Below are positions 61,037 to 64,000 of a DNA stretch of 64,000 nucleotides, in pieces. A program made the translations under genes and the position numbers. The stretch is from positions 1-64,000 of the forward strand of contig CAIJOA010000030.1 of the NCBI GenBank assembly GCA_903822185.1, in the 5' to 3' direction. The stretch comes from an uncultured Rhodospirillales bacterium (lineage in GTDB: Bacteria; Pseudomonadota; Alphaproteobacteria; ATCC43930; CGMCC-115725). A model generated the notes under the pieces. That model saw only the letters and a program-made list of their open reading frames with translations, was not told where the DNA came from and made no database searches. Position 1 is the first letter of the stretch; each line of letters opens with the position of its first letter.

Positions 61037-64000
61037 ATATCTCCGAACCGTTTATCCGCCGTCCGATCGCGACGACGCTGATCGCGATCGGCATCTTGCT
61101 GGCCGGTGTCGTTGCCTTTCCGATGTTGCCGATCGCGCCGTTGCCCCAGGTCGATTTTCCGACGATCCAGGTGTCGGCATCGTTGCCGGGCGCGAGCGCC
61201 GAAACCGTTGCGGCGGGCGTTACCACGCCACTCGAACGGCAATTCTCGCTGATCGCCGGCGTGACGGAACTGACCTCGACCAGTTCGCTGGGATCGGCGC
61301 AGATTACCATCCAGTTCGATCTCGATCGCGATATCGACGCGGCCGCCGGCGATGTTCAATCGGCGATCAACGCGGCCAGCGCCCAGTTGCCGACCAATCT
61401 TTCCAGCTCGCCCAGTTATCGCAAGGTCAACCCGGCAGACTCGCCGGTTCTGTTGCTGGGTCTGACTTCGGAAACGCTGCCGCTGACCGCGGTCGATGAT
61501 GCCGCCGATACGGTTCTGGCGCAGCAGATTTCGCAGCTTACCGGCGTGGCGCAGGTAGCGATCGGCGGTGCGCAAAAACCTGCGATCCGTATTCAGCTCG
61601 ATCCTGCCAAGATCGCATCGTTGGGCCTCAGCCTCGAAGATGTGCGCGCACAAATCACGCAGGCCTCGGCGGACGCGCCGAAAGGCACCTTCGACGGCGC
61701 GCGGCAGAGTTTCGCGGTCTATGACAATGATCAGCTTTTGGCGGCGGGGCCTTGGAACGACGTCATCGTCGCCTATCGCAAGGGTGCGCCGATCCGCGTC
61801 AAGGATATCGGTCAGGCGGTGGACGGGCCCGAAAATACGAAACTTGCCGCCTGGGCCAACGACAAGCGCGGTATCCTGCTTTCGGTCTTCAAGCAGCCCG
61901 GCGCGAATGTAATCGATACGGTCAATAAGGTGCGCGCCGCCTTGCCGCAGCTTCAGGCGACGATCCCGGCGGGAATCGAGGTGACCATCATCGCCGACCG
62001 CACTGAAACCATCCGCGCCTCCGTCGATAATGTTGAGGGGACGCTCATCACGACGATCTTCCTCGTCGTGGCGGTCATCTTCGTGTTCTTGCGCAGCGCT
62101 TGGGCGACGATCATACCGGGCATCACCGTTCCCTTGTCGCTCGCGGGTTGTTGCGCCGTGATGTATGCGCTGGGTTACAGCCTCGATAATCTTTCGCTGA
62201 TGGCGCTGTCGATCGCGGTCGGCTTCGTCGTCGATGACGCCATCGTCATGCTCGAAAATATCGTCCGCCATATCGAAGAGGGCATGACGCCGTTCGATGC
62301 CGCGCTTAAGGGTGCCGGCGAAATCGGTTTCACGATCATATCGATCAGCCTCTCGCTGGTCGCGGTGTTCATCCCGTTGCTGCTGATGGGCGGCATCGTC
62401 GGCCGGCTGTTCCGGGAATTTGCGGTCACGGTCGCGGTGACGATCCTGGTGTCAGGCTCGATCGCCCTGACGCTGACACCGATGATGTGCGCGCGTTTCC
62501 TCAAGAACAGCCATGAGAGCCATCACGGCCGTATCTATGAATTTTCCGAACGCATGTTCGACAAGATGCTGGCCGGTTACGAATGGGGCCTCAAGCATGT
62601 GATGAATTACCGCTTCGTGACGCTGTGCGTCTTTATGGTCACGGTGGCGATCACCGGTGTTTTGTTCGTCTTCATCCCGAAAGGATTCTTCCCGCAGCAA
62701 GATACCGGCTTCATTTCCGGTAGCGCCGAAGGGGCGCAGGATATCTCTTCGGCGGCGATGTGGGCGCATCTGGCCGATATGGCGTCGATTATCCGCGCCG
62801 ATCCCGATGTTGCGGGTCTCGGTTACAGCGCCGGCTCATCGACGTTCAATACCGGCAACTTCAACATCACGCTGAAGCCGCGCGATCAGCGGACCGCGGA
62901 TGCAGACCAAATCATCGCTCGGCTTCGTCCCAAGCTGAACGCCCTCGAAGGCGCGAATCTCTTCCTGCAAGTACCGCAGGATATTCGCGTCGGCGGCCGC
63001 TCGGGGCGAACGCAGTATCAATATACGGTCCAAGACGCGAGCCTCGATGAACTCGACACCTGGGCGCCGAAACTCGTCTCGACCTTTCAGGGGTTAAAGC
63101 AGCTTACGGACGTCACCAGCGACCAGCAGACCAATGCCGCGACCGCGACCCTAACCATCGACCGCGATCAAGCGTCGCGTTTCGGCATTCAACCATCGGT
63201 AATCGACGCGACGATTTACGACGCGATCGGACAGCGTCAGGTCGCGCAGTTCTTTACCCAGCTCAACAGCTATCACGTCGTGCTTGAGGTGACGCCGGCC
63301 CTGCAGGCCGACCCCAATCTTTTCGGAAAACTGTATCTGACCTCGCCGACAACCGGGCAGCAGGTACCGCTCTCGACGTTCGTTCGTCTTGACATGACGA
63401 AGACAGCCTATCTGGCGATCAATCATCAAAGCCAATTTCCGGCGGTGACAATCAGCTTCAATCTCGCGCCCGGCTCATCGCTGAGCGACGCGGTGCAGGC
63501 CATCAATCAGGCCGAAAGCGCACAGGGCGTGCCCTCGACCCTCAACGGCACGTTCCAGGGCACGGCCGAGGCGTTCCAGACCTCGCTCGCGTCGCAGCCT
63601 TATCTGATCGCCGCGGCGTTGATCGTCGTCTATCTGATTCTGGGCATTCTCTATGAAAGCTTCATCCACCCACTGACGATTCTTTCGACCTTGCCGTCGG
63701 CAGGTGTCGGCGCGCTCTTGATGCTGATGCTGTTCGGTTACGATCTCAGTGTTATTGCGCTGATCGGCATCATCATGCTGATCGGCATCGTCAAAAAGAA
63801 CGGCATCATGATGGTCGATTTCGCCTTGAGCGCGCAGCGCGATCAGAATCTGCCGCCGGAAAAGGCGATCTATCAGGCCTGCGTGCTGCGGTTTCGTCCG
63901 ATCATGATGACAACGATGTGCGCCATCCTGGGTGGCCTGCCGCTGATGCTGGGCAGCGGCACCGGGGCGGAGCTGCGCCGGCCGCTTGGCTTTGCCATGG
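61033..64000 (+). CDS. RND multidrug efflux permease (MdtB/MdtC-like), truncated by the window end
   Basis: 989 codons are present and the frame is still open at 64000; the family averages about 1,040 residues, so roughly 50 are missing. The N-terminus [20 protein letters not shown] and the segment [14 protein letters not shown] carry the proton-relay pair D401/D402 (AcrB D407/D408), and K922 in [13 protein letters not shown] matches AcrB K940. Two large periplasmic loops are complete. It should form the inner-membrane trimer with the upstream adaptor. A second pump gene (MdtC) may follow beyond the window. Confidence 0.94.
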   Translation, partial: MNISEPFIRRPIATTLIAIGILLAGVVAFPMLPIAPLPQVDFPTIQVSASLPGASAETVAAGVTTPLERQFSLIAGVTELTSTSSLGSAQITIQFDLDRDIDAAAGDVQSAINAASAQLPTNLSSSPSYRKVNPADSPVLLLGLTSETLPLTAVDDAADTVLAQQISQLTGVAQVAIGGAQKPAIRIQLDPAKIASLGLSLEDVRAQITQASADAPKGTFDGARQSFAVYDNDQLLAAGPWNDVIVAYRKGAPIRVKDIGQAVDGPENTKLAAWANDKRGILLSVFKQPGANVIDTVNKVRAALPQLQATIPAGIEVTIIADRTETIRASVDNVEGTLITTIFLVVAVIFVFLRSAWATIIPGITVPLSLAGCCAVMYALGYSLDNLSLMALSIAVGFVVDDAIVMLENIVRHIEEGMTPFDAALKGAGEIGFTIISISLSLVAVFIPLLLMGGIVGRLFREFAVTVAVTILVSGSIALTLTPMMCARFLKNSHESHHGRIYEFSERMFDKMLAGYEWGLKHVMNYRFVTLCVFMVTVAITGVLFVFIPKGFFPQQDTGFISGSAEGAQDISSAAMWAHLADMASIIRADPDVAGLGYSAGSSTFNTGNFNITLKPRDQRTADADQIIARLRPKLNALEGANLFLQVPQDIRVGGRSGRTQYQYTVQDASLDELDTWAPKLVSTFQGLKQLTDVTSDQQTNAATATLTIDRDQASRFGIQPSVIDATIYDAIGQRQVAQFFTQLNSYHVVLEVTPALQADPNLFGKLYLTSPTTGQQVPLSTFVRLDMTKTAYLAINHQSQFPAVTISFNLAPGSSLSDAVQAINQAESAQGVPSTLNGTFQGTAEAFQTSLASQPYLIAAALIVVYLILGILYESFIHPLTILSTLPSAGVGALLMLMLFGYDLSVIALIGIIMLIGIVKKNGIMMVDFALSAQRDQNLPPEKAIYQACVLRFRPIMMTTMCAILGGLPLMLGSGTGAELRRPLGFAM

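Noticed and set aside
60967-62271. Open frame of 434 codons on the minus strand
   Set aside because: It lies opposite the adaptor and RND pump genes, which have clear family motifs throughout; no ribosome binding site and no family signal.

Overview
The window is GC-rich chromosomal DNA from an alphaproteobacterium. Supporting signs are a CpdR-type response regulator beside an N-formylglutamate amidohydrolase, a zinc-less bL36, many branched-chain amino-acid type (LIV) ABC binding proteins, and the intergenic palindromes common in Rhodospirillales and Rhizobiales genomes. I cannot name a genus. The first 142 bases form a perfect palindrome, so the left edge is probably the end of a draft or metagenomic contig. 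The right edge cuts through an RND efflux pump gene.

Region 1 (about 0.1-31 kb) is a dense catabolic region with almost no housekeeping genes and no recognisable transcription factor. It holds a UbiD-family decarboxylase, a two-module VOC protein, a LIV-type binding protein, and a leftward operon of a reduced-flavin monooxygenase, an amidohydrolase/decarboxylase and livHMGF. Next come a MetE-like protein, an FAD monooxygenase plus an isatin-hydrolase-like cyclase, a luciferase-like monooxygenase, a DDAH-like hydrolase and a hydantoinase A/B plus MmgE/PrpD operon. A rightward group follows, with two metal-less M24 proteins, a fumarate-reductase-like flavoprotein and an ACMSD-like amidohydrolase. 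The region ends with a leftward group of three ABC binding proteins, a PhzS-like monooxygenase and a D-2-hydroxyacid dehydrogenase. The content suggests uptake and stepwise breakdown of aromatic or N-heterocyclic carboxylates and amides; no substrate can be named from sequence.

Region 2 (31-44.8 kb) is mixed. It has a coiled-coil protein of unknown function, a CoA transferase, a probable small RNA gene (promoter and intrinsic terminator, no ORF) and a GNAT acetyltransferase overlapping an N-formylglutamate amidohydrolase. It continues with cpdR preceded by four tandem 17-bp repeats, tRNA-Val(GAC), threonine ammonia-lyase, an aldehyde dehydrogenase divergent from a ModE/PBP-like regulator, an MFS transporter, an AlaC-type aminotransferase, a methyltransferase and rpmJ.

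Region 3 (44.8-57.6 kb) includes glcD-glcE-glcF (glycolate oxidase) and, further on, glycerate 2-kinase plus pyruvate kinase. Together these could carry glycolate carbon into pyruvate if the glyoxylate-to-glycerate steps are encoded elsewhere. Between them lie a TVP38-like membrane protein with a glycosyltransferase, a TPR lipoprotein-like protein, a Rieske oxygenase and a DUF1800/DUF1501 pair.

Region 4 (57.7-64 kb) has an AsmA-like protein and an RND efflux operon preceded by a 24-codon leader ORF that overlaps the adaptor start codon by GTGA.

The most interesting signals are the small RNA at about 33.44-33.54 kb, whose anti-Shine-Dalgarno loop is complementary to several ABC-transporter and catabolic start regions here; the RND leader ORF; the tandem metal-less M24 proteins; and the direct repeats upstream of cpdR.
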